NCBI RefSeq assembly: GCF_020564935.1
Contig: NZ_JAJCXB010000022.1
Span: 1 to 64,000 of the forward strand
Direction: 5' to 3'
Length of the DNA: 64,000 bases
Source: Streptomyces pinistramenti
GTDB taxonomy: Bacteria > Actinomycetota > Actinomycetes > Streptomycetales > Streptomycetaceae
Both the position numbers and the translations under genes were made by a program. Each line of letters starts with the position of its first letter. Positions within the stretch are counted from its first letter, which is position 1. The notes beneath the pieces are model-generated. The model saw only the letters and a program-made list of their open reading frames with translations, searched no databases and had not been told where the DNA came from. Of the stretch, positions 34,708 to 42,370 are shown in pieces.

Positions 34708-35079
34708 ATGAGCGGCGCGAACGGGGAACGCAGACCTGCCGGAGAGCTGGAGGCCGGGGTCCTGGCCGCACTGTGGGCGGCCGACGGGCCCCTCACGCCC
34801 GGCCAGGTGCAAGAAGCGCTCCCGTCGCCACTCGCCCGTACGACCGTGACCACGATCCTCTCCCGCCTCCACGAGAAGGGCAGCGTCTCCCGCGCGCGCT
34901 CCGGCCGCGGCTACGCCTACACCCCCGCGCAGGACGCCCACGGCCTGACCGCCCGGCGGATGCACGCGGAACTGGCGAAGGACGACGACCGCAGCGCCGT
35001 ACTCGCCCGCTTCGTCTCCCAACTCGACGGCGAGGACGAGCAGTTGCTCCGCTCACTGCTCGACGGGAGCACCGAATGA
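34708..35079 (+). CDS. BlaI/MecI/CopY-family transcriptional repressor
   Basis: 123-residue winged-helix repressor. The HTH reads LTPGQVQEALPSPLARTTVTTILSRLHEKG, where TTVTTIL is the DNA-recognition helix hallmark of the family. The C-terminal dimerisation helix follows (SAVLARFVSQLDGEDEQLL). GGGAGGG lies seven bases before the ATG at 34708; an in-frame ATG at 34690 overlaps the operator end and is less likely. Two matching operators lie directly upstream. Its stop overlaps the M56 peptidase start. By family analogy the peptidase cleaves or releases the repressor upon an envelope signal. Confidence 0.93.
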   Translation: MSGANGERRPAGELEAGVLAALWAADGPLTPGQVQEALPSPLARTTVTTILSRLHEKGSVSRARSGRGYAYTPAQDAHGLTARRMHAELAKDDDRSAVLARFVSQLDGEDEQLLRSLLDGSTE

Positions 35080-36008
35080 ACGACCTCGTGTGGGTGCCAC
35101 TGCTCGTGCCCTTCCTCGCCGTGCCCGCCGCCCGCCGCCTGGCGCAGGCGCTGCCGCCCACCCGCGCCGCGTGGCTGCTCACCGGCATCGCCGTGGGCCT
35201 CGCGGCGTGCAGCACCGCGGCGCTCGCCCTGCTCGTCGTGCCCGGCGCGTCCTACGTCCCCGCCCTGGCCGCACTCGACGCGCTCATCGAGCCGCTGACC
35301 GCAGGCCCGCCCGCCGTCACCGTCGCCCTCGCATCGGCCGCCGCAGGACTGCTCGCCTGGAGCGCCGCCGCCGTGGCCGGCTGCCTGCGCCGCCACCGGG
35401 CGGACCTGACGCGCGCCAGGGCCCTCGTGGGCGAGGCGCACGGGGAACTGGCGGTCCTGCACGACAGCCGGCCCGACGCCTACGCCCTGCCCGGCCGCCC
35501 CGGCAGGATCGTCGTCACCACCGCCATGCTCCGCGCCCTCGAACCGGCCGAGCGGGAAGCGCTGTTCGCCCACGAGAGGGCCCATCTCCGCGGCCGCCAC
35601 CACCTGTTCCTCGCGGCGGCCGAGCTGGCCGCCCGCTGCCATCCCGCGCTGCGGCCGCTGCGCGAACCCCTCGGATACGCGCTGGAACGGATCGCCGACG
35701 AGGCCGCGGCCGCCGCCGTCGGCAGCCGGGCGCTCGCCGCCCGCGCCATCGGCCGCGCCGCCCTGGCCGGCGGACCGTCCGGATTGTCCCGCCCGCTCCT
35801 CGCCGCCACCGCGGGACCGGTGCCCCGCCGGGTCGCGGCGCTGCTCCGCCGCGACCTGGGCCGGGCGGCCCCGGCGCCCCGCGTGCGCCGCTTCATCGCC
35901 GCGGGCCTGCTGGTCTGCCTCGTCGGCTCCGGCGCCTGTGCGCTGAGCGCGGCGGACGATCTGCACGCACACATCGAAGTCGCCCAGGGCGAAGCCTCAC
36001 ACCTCTGA
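35076..36008 (+). CDS. M56-family membrane metallopeptidase (BlaR1/MecR1-like, without penicillin sensor)
   Basis: 310 residues. Three N-terminal helices precede a cytoplasmic zinc peptidase region with H166-E-x-x-H170 in FAHERAHLRGRHH and the downstream ERIADEAAA. A final helix (FIAAGLLVCLVGSGACAL) ends the protein. The large extracellular penicillin-binding domain of BlaR1 is absent, so the signal is not expected to be a beta-lactam acylating this protein. The gene is coupled (ATGA) to the BlaI-type repressor, the expected partner and target. Probable output: derepression of itself and of the divergent dedA-PAP2 genes. Confidence 0.92.
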   Translation: MNDLVWVPLLVPFLAVPAARRLAQALPPTRAAWLLTGIAVGLAACSTAALALLVVPGASYVPALAALDALIEPLTAGPPAVTVALASAAAGLLAWSAAAVAGCLRRHRADLTRARALVGEAHGELAVLHDSRPDAYALPGRPGRIVVTTAMLRALEPAEREALFAHERAHLRGRHHLFLAAAELAARCHPALRPLREPLGYALERIADEAAAAAVGSRALAARAIGRAALAGGPSGLSRPLLAATAGPVPRRVAALLRRDLGRAAPAPRVRRFIAAGLLVCLVGSGACALSAADDLHAHIEVAQGEASHL

Positions 36009-36114
36009 CACCGGCCCGTACGCAGGTGCGGGGGAGCCGGCCAGGGCCGCTGCGGCGGGCGGCCCGAACTGACCTTCCGGCGGGCAAATGCCGTGCCCTG
36101 CATACGATGTGCGG

Positions 36115-37134
36115 ATGCTTCCCTTCGCCCCGGCGATCTTCTGCTTCGCCCTCTTCCTTGTCGGCGTGCTGCGTGATCGGCGCCGGTTCAGCAATGCCGT
36201 GTTCCTGGGCTTCGCCGTCGTGTTCGCCGTCATCGGGTGGGTCGCCGAGATCGGCCGGGAGCATCCCGTCGTGGGAGGCATCGCGATCCTGGTGATTCTC
36301 GCGGTACTGGCGCTGGGCATCGTCGTGTTCGGCTTCTTCCTGATAGCCAACGGCGTGCAGATGCTCCGCAAGGAAGGCCGCAGCCTCGGCAACTTGATGT
36401 CCCTGCTGGCCGGTGTGCTGATCCTCGCCGTGATCGTGCTGCTGATCGTGGCCATCGCCCAGCACACCCGCACCCTGATCGTGATCGCCGGCACCGCCAT
36501 GGCGCTGTTCGGCTACGTCGGGTTCCTCTTCCTGTGCTTCGTCGGCTACGCCTTCCTCTACGGGCGCCTGCGGGTCCGGCGCGACGCCGACTACGTGGTG
36601 GTACTGGGATCCGGCCTGATCGGCGGGCACCGGGTGCCGCCCCTGCTGGCCAGCCGGCTGGAGCGGGGACGCGCCGTCCACGAACGGCTCTCGGCGCGCG
36701 GCGGCCGGCCGGTGCTGCTGACCTCCGGAGGGCAGGGGCCCGACGAAGAGCTGCCGGAGTCCCATGCCATGGCCGACTACCTGGTGGAGCACGGCTTCCC
36801 GGCGGACCGGATCGAGCGCGAGGACCGCTCCCGCACCACCGAAGAGAACCTGCGGTTCAGCCGGGCCCTCATGGAGAAGGCGAATCCGGACTACCGGTGC
36901 GTCATCGTGACCAACAACTACCACGCGTTCCGCGCCGCGTTGACGGCCCGCAGGTGCGGCGTCAAGGGACAGGTCGTGGGCTCGCCCACCGCGGCGTACT
37001 TCTGGCCCAGCGCGACGATCCGCGAGTTCGTGGCCGTCTTCCTGGAGCACAAGGTGATCAACCTCGGCATCTGCCTGCTCTTCATCCTGAGCGGCTCGAC
37101 CCTCTGGTACGCCATCGGACTCCTCCGCGGCTAG
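36115..37134 (+). CDS. YdcF-family (DUF218) membrane protein
   Basis: 339 residues. Four or five N-terminal helices (about residues 1-150) are followed by a DUF218/YdcF domain: DYVVVLGSGLIGGHRVPPLL, VLLTSGGQGPDEELPESHAMADYL, RSRTTEENLRFS, IVTNNYHAFRAAL. A last helix ends the protein. Related proteins (ElyC, SanA, YdcF) are tied to envelope integrity. No clear RBS precedes the ATG at 36115; TACGAT at 36102-36107, seven bases upstream, is placed like a -10 box for a leaderless transcript. A start at 36088 is an alternative. The 106-bp gap from the M56 gene suggests a separate unit. Confidence 0.88.
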   Translation: MLPFAPAIFCFALFLVGVLRDRRRFSNAVFLGFAVVFAVIGWVAEIGREHPVVGGIAILVILAVLALGIVVFGFFLIANGVQMLRKEGRSLGNLMSLLAGVLILAVIVLLIVAIAQHTRTLIVIAGTAMALFGYVGFLFLCFVGYAFLYGRLRVRRDADYVVVLGSGLIGGHRVPPLLASRLERGRAVHERLSARGGRPVLLTSGGQGPDEELPESHAMADYLVEHGFPADRIEREDRSRTTEENLRFSRALMEKANPDYRCVIVTNNYHAFRAALTARRCGVKGQVVGSPTAAYFWPSATIREFVAVFLEHKVINLGICLLFILSGSTLWYAIGLLRG

Positions 37135-37154
37135 GGCGCTCCTGACGGATCTCC

Positions 37155-37179
37155 GCGGCGCCAGGGAAGCCCGCGCCGC
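37155..37179. terminator. Hairpin between convergent YdcF and methyltransferase genes
   Basis: GCGGCGC (37155-37161) pairs with GCGCCGC (37173-37179) over an 11-nt loop, midway between two convergent stops (37134 and 37187). A short bidirectional terminator is likely. Confidence 0.5.
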
Positions 37180-37186
37180 CCGCGGC

Positions 37187-37954
37187 TCAGGCGTGCTCGG
37201 GCTTGCGGGCCTCGATGAGGGTCCGGCTGGAATGGGCGAGGAACGGGCCCTCGGCCTCGATCTTCTCGTGCAGCGCCCGTAGGTGGTCCCGGTAGCGCTC
37301 GACGGTGAAGCCGGGGACCGTCCAGACCACCTTGCGCAGGAAGTAGACCACCGCGCCGATGTCGAAGAACTCCATCCGCAGCCGCTCCATGCGCACGTCC
37401 ACGATCTCCAGCCCGGCCGCCCTCGCCGCCGCGGCCTCCTCATCGGGATGGCGCTTGCGGCGCAGCTCGTCGGAGAGCGGGCCGAGGAAGAACTCGATCA
37501 GTTCGAAGACGGTCTCGGGACCGACGTGCTGCGCGAAGTACGTACCGCCGGGCCGCAGGACGCGGACGATCTCGGGCCACCACACGGTCGCCGGCTGGCG
37601 GCTGGTGACCAGGTCGAACGCCGCGTCGGCGAACGGCAGCGGCGGCTCGTCCGGGTCCGCGACGACGACCACGCCGCGCGGGTGCAGCAGTGCGGTCGCC
37701 CTGGCCAGATTCGGCGGCCAGGACTCCGTGGCGGCCATCACCGGCGGGAACCTCGCCGCCCCTGCCAGCACTTCGCCGCCGCCGGTCTGGATGTCGAGCG
37801 CCGCCGACACGGTGGCCAGGCGCGCGCTCATCAGTCGCTGGTAGCCCCACGAGGGGCGCGCCTCGGTGGCCCGCCCGTCCAGCCAGGAGAAGTCCCAGCC
37901 GTCCACGGATACGGAGCCGGCCTCGTCGACGAATTCTTCGAAGGTGCGTGCCAT
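37187..37954 (-). CDS. Class I SAM-dependent methyltransferase
   Basis: 255 residues. The Rossmann core is recognisable although motif I is atypical: ALDIQTGGGEVLAG replaces the common DxGCGxG, followed by VVVVADPDEPPLPFADAAFDLVTSR (the acidic loop and motif II region) and IVRVLRPGGTYFAQHVG, the UbiE/Methyltransf_11 signature. The C-terminal part (VVYFLRKVVWTVPGF, then AHSSRTLIEARK) matches actinobacterial homologues that lie beside eCIS loci only by chance as far as I know. Single gene between two terminators; the substrate is unknown. Confidence 0.88.
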   Translation of the reverse strand: MARTFEEFVDEAGSVSVDGWDFSWLDGRATEARPSWGYQRLMSARLATVSAALDIQTGGGEVLAGAARFPPVMAATESWPPNLARATALLHPRGVVVVADPDEPPLPFADAAFDLVTSRQPATVWWPEIVRVLRPGGTYFAQHVGPETVFELIEFFLGPLSDELRRKRHPDEEAAAARAAGLEIVDVRMERLRMEFFDIGAVVYFLRKVVWTVPGFTVERYRDHLRALHEKIEAEGPFLAHSSRTLIEARKPEHA

Positions 37955-37991
37955 GCCGTCATCATCGCCCAAGGGAGGTGCCGGGGAGTGA

Positions 37992-38036
37992 CCGGATGCG
38001 GTGTGGCGGCCCGCCGGACCGCCACACCGCATCCGG
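37992..38036 (-). terminator. Strong hairpin terminator at the end of the eCIS gene string
   Basis: A perfect 18-bp stem, CCGGATGCGGTGTGGCGG (37992-38009) with CCGCCACACCGCATCCGG (38019-38036), and a 9-nt loop. It begins 6 bp after the zinc-ribbon gene's stop at 38042. This is the longest perfect hairpin I found and marks the eCIS boundary. Confidence 0.88.
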
Positions 38037-38041
38037 ACCCG

Positions 38042-39373
38042 TCACGAACCGCCGTGGGACGGGCCGAAGAACTCGATGGCGGCGATGGCCACCTGCTTCT
38101 TCGGGGCGGTGCTGTAGACCGAACGCACCGTGAAACGCACCGAGGTGACGTTCTGGAACCGGAACGGCCGGTGCTGGAAGCCGCTGCCCTGGTCGAGGAC
38201 GATGTCCTCGGTGGTGACCTTGCCGTCGTCCGTGGTGATGCGGGCCTCGATGCGGTGCGGCAGGGAACTCTTGCCGAGGGTGTCCGCGTGCGTCGACTCG
38301 CCCGGTGTGATCCCGATGTCCAGCAGCCGGGCGGGCTCGTCGAAGCGGGCCTCCAGCCACTCGCCTTCCCCAGGAGTGACACCCGGACCCCACCAGGTGT
38401 TGTTGAACGGGTCGAACGCCAGGTTCGGCCCGTGGCCCGGATAGGAGCGCTTGGCCTGGTACGAGTCCGGGGTGACCGGCGCACGCTTCGCGACGTGATC
38501 GCTTATCGCGTCGACGGCCTGCCCGATGTGGAACAGGCCCGTCACGACCAGCGCGAGCACCGCGGCGCCCACCACCCAGCGCAGGATGCGCCCCAGCTGC
38601 CGGCGCAGCCGCGGGCGGTCACCGGCCCACGGCGCCTCCCTGTTGCGGTGGTCGAGCAGCCGCCGCCACCACGGCCGCCGCGCCGGATTCACCGGCCCAC
38701 GGGCCATGCGCATCGCGCACCGGCTGCAGAAGTGCCGCGTCGGCTGGTTGGCGGTGCCGCACCAGGGGCAGGCGATGCCGCCCACCAGCTCCTGCTCTCC
38801 CGGCGTACGGACCTCGGGCCGCGCGGGCGCGGGCCGTCCCGGCAGCACCGGGGCCACCGAGGGAGGCGGGTCCTGCGGTCCCTGCGGGTCGGCGACCGGG
38901 ACGAGGAGCGCCCTGGCCCGGTCGGTCGCCGAGCCGGTGTCGGCGCCCGTGCCCGCCTCGGCGGGGAGGGGCCCGGCATCGAAGCCGCAGCCCGCGCCGT
39001 GGCCGGGCGGCTGCCCGTCCTGATCCGCCGGCCGGCCGGCCGGTTGTCCGGCACCGGCCGCGTGGGCGTACGGCGGCACCGGTGCGCTCGCGCCCGCGCG
39101 GGGGGCAGGACCGTCCTCGCGGACCGGCGGGAGCTCTTCGGTCGGCGTGCGGTCGGCGTCCGGCTCCGCCTCGGCCGACGGCGCGGTGGCGGCCTGCGTG
39201 CCGGCGTCGTCCGTCGCGGTGCCGGTGGCGGCCGCCGAGCCGGGGGTCCAGCGCAGCACCGCACCGCAGGTGTCGCAGAACGGCTGCCCCGGCTCGTGCC
39301 GCGTGCCGCACTGGTCGCAGGCCAGGACGCGTTCTTCTCCCCCGCGGGCGCCGGAGGCCCGGCTGCTGGTCAT
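38042..39373 (-). CDS. Zinc-ribbon, single-pass membrane protein with C-terminal discoidin/NADase-type glycan-binding-like domain (CisA-like)
   Basis: 443 residues. N-terminal zinc ribbon (CDQCGTRHEPGQPFCDTCG); a long Pro/Ala/Gly/Asp-rich linker; a second ribbon (CPWCGTANQPTRHFCSRC); one membrane helix near residue 280 (VVGAAVLALVVTGLFHIG). An outer domain of about 150 residues contains NLAFDPFNNTWWGPGVTPG and EARFDEPARLLDIGI, typical of F5/8-like glycan-binding folds. From memory, Streptomyces eCIS loci end with a membrane protein of this build, CisA, which helps cytoplasmic injectors engage the membrane and trigger cell death. The same role is inferred here. It overlaps the preceding tail gene (ATGA) and is followed by the 18-bp-stem terminator. 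Confidence 0.82.
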   Translation of the reverse strand: MTSSRASGARGGEERVLACDQCGTRHEPGQPFCDTCGAVLRWTPGSAAATGTATDDAGTQAATAPSAEAEPDADRTPTEELPPVREDGPAPRAGASAPVPPYAHAAGAGQPAGRPADQDGQPPGHGAGCGFDAGPLPAEAGTGADTGSATDRARALLVPVADPQGPQDPPPSVAPVLPGRPAPARPEVRTPGEQELVGGIACPWCGTANQPTRHFCSRCAMRMARGPVNPARRPWWRRLLDHRNREAPWAGDRPRLRRQLGRILRWVVGAAVLALVVTGLFHIGQAVDAISDHVAKRAPVTPDSYQAKRSYPGHGPNLAFDPFNNTWWGPGVTPGEGEWLEARFDEPARLLDIGITPGESTHADTLGKSSLPHRIEARITTDDGKVTTEDIVLDQGSGFQHRPFRFQNVTSVRFTVRSVYSTAPKKQVAIAAIEFFGPSHGGS

Positions 39374-39942
39374 GTCGGTGAGGTCCTTTCCGCTGCGGTC
39401 ACCTGGACCGTGTAGGGCATGTGGGCGGGGCGGGCGGCGGCGACCAGGTCGTCCAGGCGGTGGGTGTCCGCGGGGGACGGGTCGGCGAGCCGGACGGTGA
39501 CGTGCAGCCGGGGCCGCCGCTCACCGGGGGCCGGGCCGCGCGGCCGGGCGCTCCAGGCGGCGCCGCCGCTCTCGGTGATCTCGGGTTCGACGCCGAACGC
39601 CAGCCGCACCGCCTCGGTCAGCCCCTTGCGGGTGCCGCGGACGCGGTGCAGATACGCGGCGGCGGCGACCGCGGCACGCAGCCGCGCCTCGGACCCCGGT
39701 TCGTCGTCCTCGATGCCGTCGGTGTCGGCGCCGATCCACCAGCCGATCCAGCGGGTGAAGTCGACCGGGGCGAGCGACGGCGTGAAGTACGTGTCCAGGC
39801 AGTCCAGGGCGCTGAGGATGGGCGCGAGCACCTCGTCGAGCCCGGCGACGAAATGCTGCGCCAGGACGTCGTCCGCGAAGGCGGCGGGCAGCATCGGGCC
39901 CAGTGGCGCCGATGAGCCGAGACCGTCGATGGATCCCCTCAC
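39370..39942 (-). CDS. eCIS baseplate/tail protein, phage gpI-like
   Basis: 190 residues. The conserved core is phage P2 gpI-like: HFVAGLDEVLAPILSALDCL, YFTPSLAPVDFTRWIGWWIG, YLHRVRGTRKGLTEAVRLAFG. In contractile injection systems this protein joins the wedge of the baseplate beside the gpJ-like protein encoded just upstream. It begins with a 4-bp overlap with that gene and ends overlapping the zinc-ribbon gene. The last 40 residues (VTVRLADPSPADTHRLDDLV) form a beta-rich tail. Confidence 0.9.
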   Translation of the reverse strand: MRGSIDGLGSSAPLGPMLPAAFADDVLAQHFVAGLDEVLAPILSALDCLDTYFTPSLAPVDFTRWIGWWIGADTDGIEDDEPGSEARLRAAVAAAAYLHRVRGTRKGLTEAVRLAFGVEPEITESGGAAWSARPRGPAPGERRPRLHVTVRLADPSPADTHRLDDLVAAARPAHMPYTVQVTAAERTSPT

Positions 39943-41897
39943 GACGCGTCCCCGATCACCCGGACGCGGTGGTCGAAGGAGAAGACCAGGGACGGCGCGT
40001 CGAGGTCGATCCGCTCGGTCTGGTCGCCGCGCTTGCCGGTGAGCGGGTCGGCCGGGTGCAGCAGCACCTCGTCGACCAGCTCCACACCCGGGACGCGCTG
40101 GAGCACCGCGAAGATCTCGCCTGCCTGGACGGGGCGGCCGAAGGGCCAGCCGGTCCCGTCGGCCCCGCCGGTGAGCGGGTCGATGTGCCGGTACAGCGCG
40201 TCGTGCGCCTGCCGCCGTACGCGGTCCACGTCGACGCCGCGGAAGGCGTGCAGCGTCGCGACGACGGTGACGCCCTGGTAGTAGGGCGGGCCGACCGCCA
40301 GCCGGGTGCCGATCAGGCGCCGTTCGTCGAGATAGCGGGTGACCCGGTCGAGCAACGCGTCGGCGGGCACCAGCTGTTCGAAGCGGAGCTGCCCGCCGGG
40401 GTCGGGCACGGCCTGCGGGACGACCAGGACGCGCACCGCATAGGCGCCGTGCTCGTCCTCGTCGCCTGCCAGGCAGGTGATGCGGGCGGTCTCCGGTGCG
40501 GCCCTGCGGGCCAGCTCCTCGTAGTCGCGCAGGGTCACCGCGCGGTCCTGGGCCCGGAGCGTGATGGGGGCGCGGGCCCTGGCCTCCGCCACCGTCTCGC
40601 CGTCCACCCCGCCGTGCGCGGCCTCGCGGTTGGTGACCTCGGCGACGTAGGGGACGGAGTCGCGCAGGGCCCGGACGGCGCCGCGGGCGACATTGCCGGT
40701 GCGGCCGCCGCCGGTGCGGTAGTGGCGGGCCCGGATGGCGGCGCCCTTGGGCGGCACGGCGCCGTAGCGGCGCAGCGAGCCGTCGGGTTCGCGGACCGCG
40801 GGCCCGAAGGCGATCTCGCCGGTCGCCGCGTCGAGGGTGAGGTGGCGGTCATCGGGCCCGGACGCGGCGAAGTGCGGGACGACCTCCCAGTCCACCCAGC
40901 CGTCGTACTCGGCGATGTGGAGGTGCAGCGGGGGGACGTCGCCGACGACGGGCGCGTGGGCCAGCCGCAGCCGCTGCCCCGGCAGCCCGGTGGACTCGCC
41001 CAGGTTCTCGTCCGTGACCCGCTCGGCGTGCACGGAAGGCACCGTACCGCCGAGCGTGAACGCCTCGGCCGCCCGCACGGTGGGGGAGGTGGTGAAGAAG
41101 GGCTGGCCGGTCTCCGGTTCGGTGACCCGGCAGCGCAGCCACCCCGCTTCGTTCCGGCCGGAGCGGGACAGGATGTGCCCGCCGGGGATGTGCAGGACGA
41201 CGTCGCCCGGCCGGTTGAGGCCACCGGTGGTGTCCTCGTCGACCTCGCACACCGTCCACCCGTCGGCGGTCCACGCCTCCCAGGCCAGCGGGGGCTGCCG
41301 GGGGTCCACACCGACACCGTCGACCCGGCTGTCGAGCCGCAGCGCCACCGCGCAGTGCGGCACCGCGGCGCTGAGCCCGAGCAGCATGCAGTCGCCCGGC
41401 CTGGGCGACTCGGTGAAGCACAGCAGGTCCTCGCCCTCGGCCAGCTCCGACGTCCGGTCGGCGACGGGCTGCCCGTCGTTCTGCACCGCGAGATGCCGCA
41501 ACTCGCAGGGAATCACGGTCAGTTCGCGTTCGGTGGCGAAGACCACGGCCTCCTCGCCGTCGGCCCGCACGGTCGCCGTCTCCGTCCCGAGGGGGACGTG
41601 GACCGGATCCTCCTGCGCGGCGGAGAGCCAGAACGTCATGTCGGTGCGGGCGGCGGACGGCGGGAAGAGGGTGATCCCGACGAGGTCGAGGAAGGCCAGG
41701 TGGTTCTTGTCGGGAACGCGGTTGAGCCGGTAGACGATCTGGTCGGCCATGTGGGCGACCGTCTCCACGAGGGTGACGCCCGGGTCGGACACGTTGTGGT
41801 CGGTCCACTCCGGGGCGCGTCGCTGGATGTAGCGCTTGGCGTCGTCGACGAACTGCTGGAAGCGCCGGTCGTCGAGGTTGGGGGAGGGCAGTGCCAT
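39939..41897 (-). CDS. eCIS putative baseplate assembly protein, gpJ-like
   Basis: 652 residues, the usual length for actinobacterial eCIS gpJ-like wedge proteins. The N-terminus (LDDRRFQQFVDDAKRYIQRR, then DHNVSDPGVTLVETVAHMAD) is highly characteristic of the baseplate_J family. Middle beta-rich insertions precede APITLRAQDRAVTLRDYEEL, the conserved J core. C-terminal RTGVxx-like contacts with gpI are expected. It is coupled by TGATG to the gp25-like gene upstream. In assembled particles it forms the wedge ring around the spike. Confidence 0.94.
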   Translation of the reverse strand: MALPSPNLDDRRFQQFVDDAKRYIQRRAPEWTDHNVSDPGVTLVETVAHMADQIVYRLNRVPDKNHLAFLDLVGITLFPPSAARTDMTFWLSAAQEDPVHVPLGTETATVRADGEEAVVFATERELTVIPCELRHLAVQNDGQPVADRTSELAEGEDLLCFTESPRPGDCMLLGLSAAVPHCAVALRLDSRVDGVGVDPRQPPLAWEAWTADGWTVCEVDEDTTGGLNRPGDVVLHIPGGHILSRSGRNEAGWLRCRVTEPETGQPFFTTSPTVRAAEAFTLGGTVPSVHAERVTDENLGESTGLPGQRLRLAHAPVVGDVPPLHLHIAEYDGWVDWEVVPHFAASGPDDRHLTLDAATGEIAFGPAVREPDGSLRRYGAVPPKGAAIRARHYRTGGGRTGNVARGAVRALRDSVPYVAEVTNREAAHGGVDGETVAEARARAPITLRAQDRAVTLRDYEELARRAAPETARITCLAGDEDEHGAYAVRVLVVPQAVPDPGGQLRFEQLVPADALLDRVTRYLDERRLIGTRLAVGPPYYQGVTVVATLHAFRGVDVDRVRRQAHDALYRHIDPLTGGADGTGWPFGRPVQAGEIFAVLQRVPGVELVDEVLLHPADPLTGKRGDQTERIDLDAPSLVFSFDHRVRVIGDAS

Positions 41898-42370
41898 CAG
41901 CGGTCGCTTTCGGTGGCCGGCCCGCCCGCGCCGCCGGGCGCGAAGTCGGAGCCGGATGCGGAGTCGGTGTCGGGCCCGTCGTGGGCGGGGATGACGTAGA
42001 AGGGGAAGACGAGGTTGCGGGGGTTGTTGGTGCCGCGGATCGCGTAGCGCACGTCGATGAACAGCACCCCCGGTTCGTCGCCGGCGGACACCTCCACCTC
42101 GTGCACATCGATCCGCGGTTCCCAGCGGTCCAGACTGGTGTGCACCTCGTGCTGGATCCGGCCCGCGGTGGCCTCGTTGACCGGCGCGAAGACCATGTCG
42201 TGGATGGCGCACCCGAATTCGGGACGCATCGGCCGCTCACCCGGAGCGGTGGCCAGCACCAGATGGATGGCCTCCTCGATCTCCCGCTCACCGGTGACCA
42301 GGGCGATGCCTCCGGTCGGACCGATGCGCAGGGGGAAGGCCCAGCCGGAGCCGACGAATTGTTCCGGCAT
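41897..42370 (-). CDS. eCIS baseplate wedge protein, GPW/gp25 family
   Basis: 157 residues, a GPW_gp25 family lysozyme-like fold without lytic role. Key stretch: GEREIEEAIHLVLATAPGERPMRPEFGC, then RYAIRGTNNPRNLVFPFYV. It initiates sheath polymerisation on the baseplate in related machines. The stop shares a base with the next start. The C-terminal 30 residues (Asp/Ser/Gly/Pro-rich) are disordered. Confidence 0.94.
   Translation of the reverse strand: MPEQFVGSGWAFPLRIGPTGGIALVTGEREIEEAIHLVLATAPGERPMRPEFGCAIHDMVFAPVNEATAGRIQHEVHTSLDRWEPRIDVHEVEVSAGDEPGVLFIDVRYAIRGTNNPRNLVFPFYVIPAHDGPDTDSASGSDFAPGGAGGPATESDR

Noticed and set aside
34649..36008. Beta-lactam resistance locus
   Set aside because: BlaI-type operators, repressor and M56 peptidase are present, but there is no penicillin-binding sensor domain and no beta-lactamase gene; the divergent genes are DedA and PAP2.
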